From contig NZ_CP017075.1 of assembly GCF_001742225.1 (NCBI RefSeq), positions 2,914,001 to 2,978,000 on the forward strand: DNA of 64,000 nt. The letters run 5' to 3'. The notes below the pieces were generated by a model that did not search any database, was not told the origin of the DNA, and worked only from the letters and a program-made list of their open reading frames with translations. The DNA comes from Novosphingobium resinovorum (lineage in GTDB: Bacteria > Pseudomonadota > Alphaproteobacteria > Sphingomonadales > Sphingomonadaceae). This document shows positions 45,288 through 53,379 of the stretch, piece after piece. The stretch's first letter is position 1. Every line of letters begins with the position of its first letter. The position numbers and the translations under genes were made by a program.

Positions 45288-46142
45288 ATGGGCGTGACGG
45301 GTTCGATCGATTTTTTCCATGCCATCGCGGGGCTGCTCGTCGGTCTGCTGGTCGGACTGACCGGGGTGGGCGGCGGCTCGCTGATGACGCCGCTGCTGGT
45401 GCTGCTGTTCGGCGTCAGCGCCAAGACGGCGGTGGGCACCGACCTGCTGTTCGCCGCCGTGACCAAGATCGCCGGATCGGCGGTCCATGGCTCGCGCGAG
45501 AGCGTGGAGTGGAAGATCGTGCGCCGCATGGCCATGGGCAGCGTGCCCGCCGCCGTGGTGACATTGCTGGTGATGGCCCGGATGGGTTCGGTCGGCAAGT
45601 CCACGGAGCACGTCATTCTCCTCTCGCTGGCCTGCCTTCTGGCGCTGACTTCGCTCGCGGTCATCGGGCGCAAGTGGCTGTTCCGCCATGCCCATGACGG
45701 TGCCGCGCAGCGTTCGCCGATAGTGGAACTCGGCGGCACGATCGCGCTGGGTGCGCTGATCGGTGTGGCCGTTTCGGTGTCCTCGGTGGGGGCGGGAGCG
45801 ATCGGGGTCACCGTGCTCTTCGTGCTCTATCCTCGTCTGCCGGTGGCGCGCATCGTCGGGTCGGACATTGCCCATGCCGTGCCGCTGACGCTGATCGCGG
45901 GCACCGGGCACTGGATCATGGGTGACGTCAACGGAACGCTGCTGACCAACCTGCTGATCGGCTCGATTCCGGGCGTGGTGGTGGGCAGCTACCTGTCCTC
46001 CCGCGCGCCGGACAAAGTGCTGCAGCCGCTGCTGGCGGCGGTGCTGGCGGTCTCGTCATGGCAACTGTTCGTGAAAGCCAACGCGCCGGAGAAGGTGAAG
46101 GTGGACGTCATTGCTCCGGCCAAGGCGGCGGAGGTTCGCTGA
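45288..46142 (+). CDS. TauE/SafE-family sulfite/anion exporter-like permease
   Basis: 284 residues with about eight hydrophobic helices. The family signature appears near the N-terminus as GLLVGLLVGLTGVGGGSLMTPLLV, and a matching repeat near 145 as ALGALIGVAVSVSSVGAGAIG. These permeases move sulfur oxyanions or organic anions across the inner membrane; substrate unknown. It is a single gene flanked by repeats D2 and B3. Confidence 0.87.
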   Translation: MGVTGSIDFFHAIAGLLVGLLVGLTGVGGGSLMTPLLVLLFGVSAKTAVGTDLLFAAVTKIAGSAVHGSRESVEWKIVRRMAMGSVPAAVVTLLVMARMGSVGKSTEHVILLSLACLLALTSLAVIGRKWLFRHAHDGAAQRSPIVELGGTIALGALIGVAVSVSSVGAGAIGVTVLFVLYPRLPVARIVGSDIAHAVPLTLIAGTGHWIMGDVNGTLLTNLLIGSIPGVVVGSYLSSRAPDKVLQPLLAAVLAVSSWQLFVKANAPEKVKVDVIAPAKAAEVR

Positions 46143-46147
46143 GACTT

Positions 46148-46269
46148 CGTCGTCCCGGACTTGATCCGGGACCGCTGGCCGAGACCGACCCGGCCCACGG
46201 CAGGGTGCCTTGCCTATCGCTTACTTCTAAAGACAGCCACCGGTCCCGGATCAAGTCCGGGACGACGAA
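46148..46269. repeat. Dispersed repeat, family B copy 3
   Basis: CGTCGTCCCGGACTTGATCCGGGACC and GGTCCCGGATCAAGTCCGGGACGACG form a complete inverted pair. It starts 5 nt after the TauE stop and abuts a terminator. Confidence 0.9.
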
Positions 46270-46274
46270 AATGG

Positions 46275-46305
46275 AAAAGGCCGGAGCATCAGCTCCGGCC
46301 TTTTG
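46275..46305 (-). terminator. Terminator of fabI (bidirectional form)
   Basis: AAAAGGCCGGAGC at 46275-46287 pairs perfectly with GCTCCGGCCTTTT at 46292-46304, loop ATCA. T-tracts on both strands fit termination of fabI from the right and of tauE from the left. Confidence 0.85.
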
Positions 46306-46329
46306 TACTTCGGCAGTTCGAGAAGGCCC

Positions 46330-47133
46330 TCAGGCCAGCGCGATATCCGGCGCGTCTTCCTGCTTCATGCCGACGAGGTGGTAACCCGAGTCCACATGAT
46401 GCGTCTCGCCGGTCACGCCCGAGGACAAGTCCGACAGGAAGTACAGGCCCGAGCCGCCCACGTCCTCGATCGTGGTGTTGCGGCGCAGCGGCGAGTTCAG
46501 CTCGTTCCACTTGAGGATGTAGCGGAAGTCGCCGATGCCGCTGGCGGCCAGCGTCTTGATCGGGCCGGCCGAGATCGCATTGACGCGGATGCCTTGCGGG
46601 CCGAGGTCGTTGGCGAGGTACTTCACCGAGGCCTCGAGCGCCGCCTTGGCCACGCCCATGACGTTGTAGTGCGGCACGACCTTCTCGGCGCCGTAGTACG
46701 TCAGCGTCAGGATCGAGCCGCCATTCGGCATCATCGCCATCGCGCGCTTGGTCACGGCGACCAGCGAGTAGGCCGAGATGTTCATCGTCATCAGGAAGTT
46801 GTCGAGGCTGGTGTCGACATACTTGCCGCGCAGCTCGTTCTTGTCCGAGAAGCCGATGGCGTGGACCACGAAGTCGATCGTCTCCCAGCGCTCCGCCAGA
46901 GTGGCGAAGGCGGTGTCGATCGCGTCCATGTTCGACACGTCGCAGTCGATGAGGAAATCGGAGCCGAGGCTTTCCGCCAGCGGCCTCACCCGCTTGGCCA
47001 GCGCCTCGCCCTGATAGGCGAAGGCCAGTTCGGCCCCCTGTTCGTGCAGCTTCTTCGCGATACCCCAGGCCAGCGACTTGTCGTTGGCGAGGCCCATGAT
47101 GAGCCCCCTCTTGCCGTGCATCAGACCGGTCAT
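46330..47133 (-). CDS. fabI: Enoyl-[acyl-carrier-protein] reductase (NADH)
   Basis: 267 residues of the SDR fold; reduces enoyl-ACP in the last step of fatty acid elongation. FabI features: KRGLIMGLANDKSLAWGIAKKL at the N-terminus, the catalytic Tyr-x6-Lys in HYNVMGVAKAAL, and GPIKTLAASGIGDF. The C-terminus reads VDSGYHLVGM. It follows yihY by about 20 nt on the minus strand. Confidence 0.95.
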   Translation of the reverse strand: MTGLMHGKRGLIMGLANDKSLAWGIAKKLHEQGAELAFAYQGEALAKRVRPLAESLGSDFLIDCDVSNMDAIDTAFATLAERWETIDFVVHAIGFSDKNELRGKYVDTSLDNFLMTMNISAYSLVAVTKRAMAMMPNGGSILTLTYYGAEKVVPHYNVMGVAKAALEASVKYLANDLGPQGIRVNAISAGPIKTLAASGIGDFRYILKWNELNSPLRRNTTIEDVGGSGLYFLSDLSSGVTGETHHVDSGYHLVGMKQEDAPDIALA

Positions 47134-47154
47134 TCGTTTCTTCCTGTAACCACT

Positions 47155-48156
47155 TTAATCGTTGGGCCCGTTCGCCGGGCCGGAACCCGCGCCGAATTCC
47201 ACGGGGACACCTGTACCCTCGTTCGCCTGCGCGAGCGCCGCGTTCAACTCCGCGCCTATGACCATCCCTAAGCCGACAAGCCAGAAAAAGAAAAGCGCGA
47301 TCATCACTCCGGCGAGGCTTCCGTACGTCAAATCGTACATGAGGAAACTCTGCAACACTTTCGGCAGCGCCCAGGCGACCAGCAGCCACCATAGCGTGAC
47401 GAACGCCGCTCCGGGCCATTTGCGGTAGCGCCGCTTCTGGTATGCCGAAGGGGTGAGCAGATAGAACAGCAGATAGATCGAGACGAAAATGCCGCCTCCG
47501 CTCATCGCCGTAGTGAGCGCCATTTGCTCGGAAAGCGTATCGAGCCGGGGGAACAGCGTCGCCAGCACCGTCTCGGCGGTCGAGAGCAGCACTTGCGAGG
47601 ACAGCGAGATCAGCAGCAGCAGCACCGAGCCGAAGATCACCGCGCTCGACACCAGCCGGGATCGCCAGAAGCGGTGGCGCTTCTTCGCGTCGTAGGCGCG
47701 GTGGAGGATGTCGCGGATGGTCTCGATCAGGCTGCCAGAGGTCCACATGCCCAGGAACCCGCCGATCCACAGCAGCCAGCCATGGCGCGCGGCGGCGACG
47801 TCGTGGGCCACCGGGCGCAGCACGTCGCCCACGCGCGGAGGCAGGGCGCGCAGGATGGTGTCGATCGAGGCGCCCATCTGGTCTTGCTCGCCCAGCGCCG
47901 AGAGGATCGCGGCCAGCGCGATGAAGAAGGGGAACAGCGACAGCAGGCTCATGTAGGCAAGGTTGCCCGCATGGATGAACCCGTCGTCCCAGGTGCCCGA
48001 CACGACGCGGCCGATTACGCGGAATGTCCGGGTGCCCGGTCCCGCCTTACGCCGCAGCTTCCTGCTCAGCGCCTCATGGTCAGGATCAGACGCCAAACTT
48101 CCCGCGCACGTCGCGGCTGTCGCTCCAGCCTTCGAGGCGGGCGGCGAGGTCTGCAT
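47155..48156 (-). CDS. YihY/BrkB-family inner membrane protein
   Basis: 333 residues with six hydrophobic helices. The YihY signature is clear: DDGFIHAGNLAYMSLLSLFPFFIAL, WTSGSLIETIRDILHRAYD, and LWWLLVAWALPKVLQSFL. The family was once called RNase BN in error; transport or envelope functions are suspected. Its only good ATG gives a 71-nt overlap with the upstream dnaJ-like gene. The acidic/Gly C-terminus varies. Confidence 0.87.
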   Translation of the reverse strand: MQTSPPASKAGATAATCAGSLASDPDHEALSRKLRRKAGPGTRTFRVIGRVVSGTWDDGFIHAGNLAYMSLLSLFPFFIALAAILSALGEQDQMGASIDTILRALPPRVGDVLRPVAHDVAAARHGWLLWIGGFLGMWTSGSLIETIRDILHRAYDAKKRHRFWRSRLVSSAVIFGSVLLLLISLSSQVLLSTAETVLATLFPRLDTLSEQMALTTAMSGGGIFVSIYLLFYLLTPSAYQKRRYRKWPGAAFVTLWWLLVAWALPKVLQSFLMYDLTYGSLAGVMIALFFFWLVGLGMVIGAELNAALAQANEGTGVPVEFGAGSGPANGPND

Positions 48157-49021
48157 CGCCCTCGGGTAGCGTGATCTGCAGGGTGATCAACTGGTCGCCG
48201 CGCGTGCCGTCCTTGCGCGTCATCCCGCGTCCCTTGAGCCGCAGCGCCTTGCCGGAGCTGGAGCCCGCCGGAACCGAGAGCATCACCGCTCCCGAAGGCG
48301 TCGGCGCCTTGACCTTGGCGCCGAGCAGCGCTTCGTCCAGCGTGATCGGCAGGTCGAGGCGCAAGTCGTCACCGTCGCGCCGGAAGAAGGCGTGCGGCTG
48401 GATGTGGACGGTGACGGTGGCATCGCCATTGCCGCCGGGGCCGGGCTCGCCCTTGCCCGCAAGGCGCATCTGGGTGCCGTCCTCGACGCCTGCGGGCAGC
48501 TTGAGGTCGATGGTCTTGCCGTCGGACAGGGTGATGCGCTGGGGCTTCAGTTCCGCCGCGTCGGTCAGCGGCACGGCAAGGCGGTAGTTCACGTTGGCGC
48601 CCTTGGGCGCGGCGCGGCCCCGGCCGCCTCCCATGCCGCCCATCCCGGCGCGGCCGCCGCCACCGAAGATGCCGCCGAAGATGTCTTCGAGGTCGATCCC
48701 TTCCTCGGCGCCGAAACCGCCGCCGAAGCCGCGCTGGCCGCCGGGACCGCCGCCATAGCCGCCTCCGCCGAAGCCGCCGCCGAAGGGGCTGGCCGGGTTG
48801 CCCTCGGCGTCGATCTCGCCCCGGTCGAACTGGGCGCGCTTGGTCTTGTCGGACAGCAGGTCATAGGCGCGCGTCACGTCGTTGAAGCGCGCGGCCGCCG
48901 CCGGGTTGTCCTTGTTGGTGTCGGGGTGGAGTTCCTTCGCCAGCTTGCGGTAGGCGGACTTGATGTCCTTTTCGCTCGCACCGCGGGGCACGCCAAGGGT
49001 GGTATAGGGATCTGCTGCCAT
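48086..49021 (-). CDS. DnaJ-family co-chaperone, CbpA type
   Basis: 311 residues. The J domain (1-65) starts DPYTTLGVPRGASEKDIKSAYRKLAKELHPDTN with the HPD motif. A Gly/Phe-rich linker (~75-135, FGGGFGGGGYGGGPGG) follows, then the C-terminal beta domains (YRLAVPLTDAAELKP, KGRGMTRKDGTRGDQL). There is no zinc finger, so it is CbpA-like rather than DnaJ proper. It stimulates DnaK. It heads the unit with yihY and fabI. Confidence 0.9.
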   Translation of the reverse strand: MAADPYTTLGVPRGASEKDIKSAYRKLAKELHPDTNKDNPAAAARFNDVTRAYDLLSDKTKRAQFDRGEIDAEGNPASPFGGGFGGGGYGGGPGGQRGFGGGFGAEEGIDLEDIFGGIFGGGGRAGMGGMGGGRGRAAPKGANVNYRLAVPLTDAAELKPQRITLSDGKTIDLKLPAGVEDGTQMRLAGKGEPGPGGNGDATVTVHIQPHAFFRRDGDDLRLDLPITLDEALLGAKVKAPTPSGAVMLSVPAGSSSGKALRLKGRGMTRKDGTRGDQLITLQITLPEGDADLAARLEGWSDSRDVRGKFGV

Positions 49022-49191
49022 GATGCCCCTAGCTAGGTTGCGTGGCGGGTTTGGACAAGCGCTCTCGCAGGTTGCGCGGAACGTTTGCGTTCCCTAGTTC
49101 GCACAGGAGACTTGTCCGCGATCAAGGCCATCTCCCGTGCAACCGGGCATCCGCGCAAGGGTTCCCATCTCGAAACGCAGGAATTCGCACA

Positions 49192-49815
49192 GTGACCATA
49201 GCGCATCCTTCCGAAACCGACGCCCGCGAGGTTATCCCGCATGGCGATCCCTTCGCGCTGTTCACGCAGTGGTACGATGAAGCGCGCGAAACGGAACCCA
49301 ACGATTCCAACGCAATGGCACTCGCCACCGCGACGCCGGACGGCCAGCCCTCGGTGCGTATGGTGCTGCTGAAGGGCTACGACACCTCAGGCTTCGTGTT
49401 CTACACCAATGGCCACAGCCGCAAGGGGCAGGAGATTGCCGCCAACCCGCAGGTCGCGCTGCTGTTCCACTGGAAGAGCCTGCGCCGCCAGATCCGCATC
49501 GAAGGCACGCTCTCGTCCGTCAGCGAGGCCGAGGCCGAGGCCTATTTCCATTCGCGCGCCCGCGATTCGCAGCTCGGCGCAGTGGCGTCCGACCAGTCCG
49601 CCCCGCTCGATTCGCGTGAAACCTTCCTCGCCCGCTATGAGGACGTGCGTGCCCGCTTCGAGGGCGGCGAGGTCGAGCGTCCCGCGCACTGGGGCGGCTG
49701 GCGCGTGCGCCCGCAGGCGATGGAGTTCTGGCACGACCGCCCCTATCGCCTCCACGAGCGCCGCCGCTTCGCGCACGGCCCGGAAGGCTGGGCCAGTTCG
49801 CTGCTCTATCCGTGA
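49192..49815 (+). CDS. pdxH: Pyridoxamine 5'-phosphate oxidase
   Basis: 207 residues; FMN enzyme making pyridoxal 5'-phosphate. FMN-binding segments include SVRMVLLKGYDTSGFVFYTN and WKSLRRQIRIEG; the C-terminus W..RPYRLHERRRF...LYP is diagnostic. The start is GTG at 49192 after an ATG-free leader; upstream in-frame codons look non-coding. It overlaps the transporter gene by 4 nt (GTGA). Confidence 0.94.
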   Translation: MTIAHPSETDAREVIPHGDPFALFTQWYDEARETEPNDSNAMALATATPDGQPSVRMVLLKGYDTSGFVFYTNGHSRKGQEIAANPQVALLFHWKSLRRQIRIEGTLSSVSEAEAEAYFHSRARDSQLGAVASDQSAPLDSRETFLARYEDVRARFEGGEVERPAHWGGWRVRPQAMEFWHDRPYRLHERRRFAHGPEGWASSLLYP

Positions 49816-50747
49816 GCGACGCCTCGGCCTCTTGGGGCGCTCTCAACCGCAGCGCGGCCTTCGCCAGCATCGGCGCGGCGAGCCTGCTGATCGCGATCAA
49901 GGGCTGGGCGGCATGGTCCACCGGCTCCACCGCGATGCTGGGGAGCCTGGCCGACACCGCGCTTGACCTCGTCGCCAGCGTGGCGACCTTGCTGGGCGTG
50001 TGGATCGCCGCGCACCCGCCCGACGACAAGCACCGCTTCGGCCACGGCAAGGCAGAAGCGATCGCGGCGCTGTTCCAGATCGTGCTGATCTCGATCTCGG
50101 CGCTGGGCATCGCCGCGCGCGCGGTGGAGGATTTCTTCGCGGGCGCAAGGGTCGAGGCGGCGGGCACCGGCATCGGCGTCTCGCTAGCGGCGATCGTGGT
50201 GACGTTCGCGCTGATCGCCTGGCAGCGCCATGTGATCCGCCGGACCGGCAGCCTCGCGATCGCGACCGACAGCGTGCATTATCAGTCGGACCTGCTGCTC
50301 AACGTCGCGGTGATCGCGGCGCTGGTGATCGACCAGTACCTCGGCGTTTCGGGCGCGGACCCGCTGTTCGGCCTCGGCATCGCGCTGTGGCTGGCCTGGG
50401 GCGCCTGGAAGGCGTCCGAGGAGGTGCTCGACCAGCTGATGGACCACGAGTGGCCGGCGGAAAAGAAGCAGCGCTTCCTCGAAGTGCTCGCCCGCAACCC
50501 GGACATCACCGGAGTGCATGACCTGCGCACGCGCACGTCGGGTAACCGCGACTTCGTGCAGTTCCACGTCTGGGTCGATGCGAACATGACCGTGCGCGAG
50601 GCGCACAAGGTGATGGATGCTCTGGAAGCGCGGCTGAAGGCGGAATTTCCCGGCACCGAGATCCTGATCCACCCGGACCCCGAAGGACTGGTTGACGAGG
50701 CCGGCGATGCGGGTCTGGACGTGCTGCCGCCGATCCGGGTGGGGTGA
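49812..50747 (+). CDS. Cation diffusion facilitator transporter (FieF-like)
   Basis: 311 residues. Helices TM1-TM6 cover ~10-210. Metal-site motifs are present: TALDLVASVATLLG with its Asp, HRFGHGKAEA, and the second DxxxD-like pair in ATDSVHYQSDLLLN. The C-terminal cytoplasmic domain has GVHDLRTRTSGNRDFVQFHVWVD and ILIHPDPEG. It exports divalent cations such as zinc or iron; which one is open. It is coupled to pdxH by a 4-nt overlap. Confidence 0.92.
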   Translation: MSDASASWGALNRSAAFASIGAASLLIAIKGWAAWSTGSTAMLGSLADTALDLVASVATLLGVWIAAHPPDDKHRFGHGKAEAIAALFQIVLISISALGIAARAVEDFFAGARVEAAGTGIGVSLAAIVVTFALIAWQRHVIRRTGSLAIATDSVHYQSDLLLNVAVIAALVIDQYLGVSGADPLFGLGIALWLAWGAWKASEEVLDQLMDHEWPAEKKQRFLEVLARNPDITGVHDLRTRTSGNRDFVQFHVWVDANMTVREAHKVMDALEARLKAEFPGTEILIHPDPEGLVDEAGDAGLDVLPPIRVG

Positions 50748-50875
50748 GGAGCACAGGAACGGGAGGTTTTTGCGTCTGTCCCGCCTGTTATTACAACTCG
50801 TTCATTACCTTGTATTTTCGGACTTTCTGATGCACCCGATGACCGCCTGCAGCCCGCAGGCGAACGGGGGATTTC

Positions 50876-52438
50876 ATGAAGATCGTGTACTGGGGCGCGG
50901 CGATTGCTGCGGCCGCCATGGTGGGTGCGTGCGGCGGTGACGATGGCAATGGCAACGGAGGCCCTCCGCCCCTGGCGACGTTGAACGTCACGATGTCAGC
51001 CCCGACGCTGAACGTCAGCTCCGCCGAAGGCCAGACCGGCCATTTCGAGATCGGCGCCAGCTACACCGGATCGTCTTCGGGCAATGTCGTGGCCGACGTG
51101 AAGTTCTCCGACCGGCGCTTCGTCCTCGATGGTACGCCGGTTGCGGCAGGGCAGGGCTACACCGTGAAGTTCGCCACCGTCGATCTTCCGGCGGGCGGCA
51201 AGACCTCTACCGAGGTGACCTTCCGCCTCTGCACCGATGCGGCATGCGGCACCGTCTATCCGGGTTCTACCCAGACCTTCACCGTCAACCTCGACGTGCC
51301 GCTGCAGGCGTGGGGCACCTTCCAGCGCAACGGTGCCCATACCGGCTACGTGCCGGTGAATTACAAGGTCGCGGACTTCGTGAAGGCCTGGGAATACGCT
51401 GGGCAGTCGATCCAGGCCCCGGCCGCGACGGCCGACATGGTGGCTATCACGACCGTCGAGCCGTCGACCGGCGGGACCTGGCAGTATCGGGGCACGGTGC
51501 GCGGCCTCAATGCTGCGGACGGCGTCGAGAAGTGGAACTACGATCTGGGCTCGCAGGTCTATGCCTCCGGCTATCTCAGCGGTCCCGCGATCTCCGACGG
51601 ACTGGTGCACGTGACCTCGATGGAGAGTTCGAGCGGCACGAACCCGCAATGGGTGTTCGACCTCGCTACCGGCGCGTTCAAGCAGCAGATGCACTTCGCG
51701 TCGCAATGGTCGACATTCAACCAGCCGGTCGCTTCGGCGGGCTCCGTCTACATGTCGGCGGGGTACTACGGCAACGTGGTCTACGGCTTCGATGCCTTGT
51801 CCGGCGCCAAGCGCTGGGAGACGTTCGGGAGCTACGGCGTCTGGGCGGGAGAAAGCCCGGCGGTCGATGACAACTATGTCTATTACTATTCGGGCCGGGC
51901 GCTGGACGTCATCGACCGGGGCACCGGCGTACTCGTGCGCAGCGTCGCCGATTCCGGATACCAGCAGCAGAGCTACGACTGGTTCAGCGCGCCGGTCCTG
52001 GGATCGGGCGGCAAGGTCTTTCTCTATTCGGCCAATCGGACGTTCTACACCGCAAGCCAGCTGATCGCGCTGGACCTGAATACCGAGACGACATCGTGGC
52101 GCTCGATCGTGCGGTACACGACGGCCTTCGCCTATGCCGGCGATACGATCTACGCCGTGCGGGACGATGCCCACGTGCTGAGCGCGATCAATGCGGCAAC
52201 GGGCGAGGTCAAGTGGTCGACCTCGATTCCCACCTCGGACACGTTCGCGGGCAATGTCGTGGCCACCGCAAGCCATGTCTTCGTCTCGACCGAGAATGAG
52301 ACCTGGGCGATCGACCTCAAGGATGCCGGGCACAAGATCGTCTGGACGGCGCCGACCGGCGGCCGTCTGGCGATCACGCCAGGCAATCTGCTGCTGACGG
52401 CGCAGCGTGCCAAGCTGACCGCCTACAAGCTGTTCTGA
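50876..52438 (+). CDS. PQQ-like beta-propeller lipoprotein
   Basis: 520 residues. Signal AAIAAAAMVGAC ends in a lipobox Cys, followed by a Gly/Asn-rich spacer (GGDDGNGNGGPPP). Residues ~35-140 are a beta-sandwich-like domain with one Cys pair (RLCTDAACG). The rest is a beta propeller of PQQ-enzyme-like repeats (AWGTFQRNGAHTGY, YDLGSQVYASGYLSG, INAATGEVKWS). No dehydrogenase residues are recognised, and no partner genes are near. BamB shares the propeller fold, but this protein is larger. Confidence 0.8.
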   Translation: MKIVYWGAAIAAAAMVGACGGDDGNGNGGPPPLATLNVTMSAPTLNVSSAEGQTGHFEIGASYTGSSSGNVVADVKFSDRRFVLDGTPVAAGQGYTVKFATVDLPAGGKTSTEVTFRLCTDAACGTVYPGSTQTFTVNLDVPLQAWGTFQRNGAHTGYVPVNYKVADFVKAWEYAGQSIQAPAATADMVAITTVEPSTGGTWQYRGTVRGLNAADGVEKWNYDLGSQVYASGYLSGPAISDGLVHVTSMESSSGTNPQWVFDLATGAFKQQMHFASQWSTFNQPVASAGSVYMSAGYYGNVVYGFDALSGAKRWETFGSYGVWAGESPAVDDNYVYYYSGRALDVIDRGTGVLVRSVADSGYQQQSYDWFSAPVLGSGGKVFLYSANRTFYTASQLIALDLNTETTSWRSIVRYTTAFAYAGDTIYAVRDDAHVLSAINAATGEVKWSTSIPTSDTFAGNVVATASHVFVSTENETWAIDLKDAGHKIVWTAPTGGRLAITPGNLLLTAQRAKLTAYKLF

Positions 52439-52477
52439 GCGGGCATGGGCCGGTGAGCGTTTCCTGCCCGCCGGCCC

Positions 52478-52945
52478 TTACTTCTGCCTCAGCGCCGCGA
52501 CGCAGGCGGCCCGGTCCACGTTCTGCCCGTCCGAGGAACGCCGCGTTTCCACGTACGTGGCGTGCGGCTCCTTCGAGCTGGTGCTGGGATAGAGGAACAC
52601 GTCGAGCACGCAGGCGGTGCCGGTGAACTGCAGCTTGCGCGCGTCACCTTCCCACACGTCGAGGCGGGGCTCCCCGAACATGCGGGTGAGCTGGCCCTGG
52701 TTGGCGCCGATCACGCCTTCGAGGCCCGGCGCCATCTGCACGGCGGCGTCGCGCGGTGCGGCGCGGGTCGGCTGGCGGGTGACGGGGACGCCCTTGATCC
52801 GTTTGCCGGGTGGCGGCGCGGGCGTGCTCGCCACGTTGCCGCCGGTCGATGAACAGGCCGACAGGGCAAGCGCCAGCGCAGCCGCACCAAGCGGAAGAAG
52901 GAAGCGGGGCTGCAGGGGAACTCTCCCGGAAGACGTCGTGCTCAT
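52478..52945 (-). CDS. Small predicted lipoprotein
   Basis: 155 residues from the ATG at 52945 (52960 is possible). The leader FLLPLGAAALALALSAC ends in a lipobox Cys. The mature part includes IGANQGQLTRMFGEPRLDVWEGDARKLQF, a beta-rich OmlA/SmpA-like segment, and Cys in ACVLDVF and RAACVAAL. A longer frame upstream is only translated phased repeats (VSPC/CVTL units), not protein. Function is unknown. Confidence 0.72.
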   Translation of the reverse strand: MSTTSSGRVPLQPRFLLPLGAAALALALSACSSTGGNVASTPAPPPGKRIKGVPVTRQPTRAAPRDAAVQMAPGLEGVIGANQGQLTRMFGEPRLDVWEGDARKLQFTGTACVLDVFLYPSTSSKEPHATYVETRRSSDGQNVDRAACVAALRQK

Positions 52946-53109
52946 GATTGCAGGCGGCATCGCCCGAGGGCGCGGCCGAGTCAACGGGCCATCGCCCGAA
53001 GCCCATGCGCCTGCGGGGAACGGCGGCTTTCCTACAAGTGCAGGGCCGGGGTATTCCGGCGCCATGCTTCGGATTGCCCGCTTCCCGGACCTGTCAGCTT
53101 GCAAGCGGC

Positions 53110-53247
53110 GCAAGGTTACACCTTCGGCCCGCAAGGTGACACATCGCCCGCACAAGGTGACACCTTTGCGGAGCAAGGTGACACATCGGAGCCCGCAAGG
53201 TGACACTTTCGAGCCCGAAACCGCCCGGAAACGCCGCAAGGTGACAC
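53110..53247 (+). repeat. Helically phased array of 12-bp GCAAGGTGACAC cores
   Basis: Cores begin at 53110 (GCAAGGTTACAC), 53131, 53152 (ACAAGGTGACAC), 53173, 53195 and 53236, that is, 21, 21, 21, 22 and 41 bp apart. Only the 12-bp core is conserved; the 9-10 bp between cores is not. Two helical turns are about 21 bp, so all cores face one side of the helix. An inverted copy (GCGTCACCTTGC) lies at 53283-53294 and weaker inverted ones at 53264-53282. The region lies between two divergent genes. Confidence 0.85.
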
Positions 53248-53282
53248 CTTTTTCCTCTGGACCGTGTCAACCGTGTAAACCT

Positions 53283-53294
53283 GCGTCACCTTGC
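53283..53294 (-). repeat. Inverted copy of the 12-bp array core
   Basis: Minus-strand GCAAGGTGACGC, one base from the array core, 36 nt beyond the last direct copy and 86 nt before the start codon at 53380. Confidence 0.7.
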
Positions 53295-53379
53295 AGCGCA
53301 TCCGGCCGCGCGCTAGTCGCTCGGGCAATCGAAATTCCCGGACCTGTTTCCGGCCTCCACTGAAGGACTTACCCACCCC

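Larger units (their letters stand above)
52946..53379. other. 434-bp divergent intergenic region with phased array
   Basis: No gene is supported here. It holds the phased 12-bp array (53110-53247) plus inverted elements to 53294. The adenosine-kinase-like start lies about 85 nt beyond the last element. The stretch 52960-53100 shows nothing recognisable. Confidence 0.7.

Noticed and set aside
53110..53294. A CRISPR array or plasmid origin
   Set aside because: Repeat units are 12 bp with 9-10 bp spacers, too short for CRISPR; there is no cas gene and no replication initiator gene nearby, so an active iteron origin is not supported.
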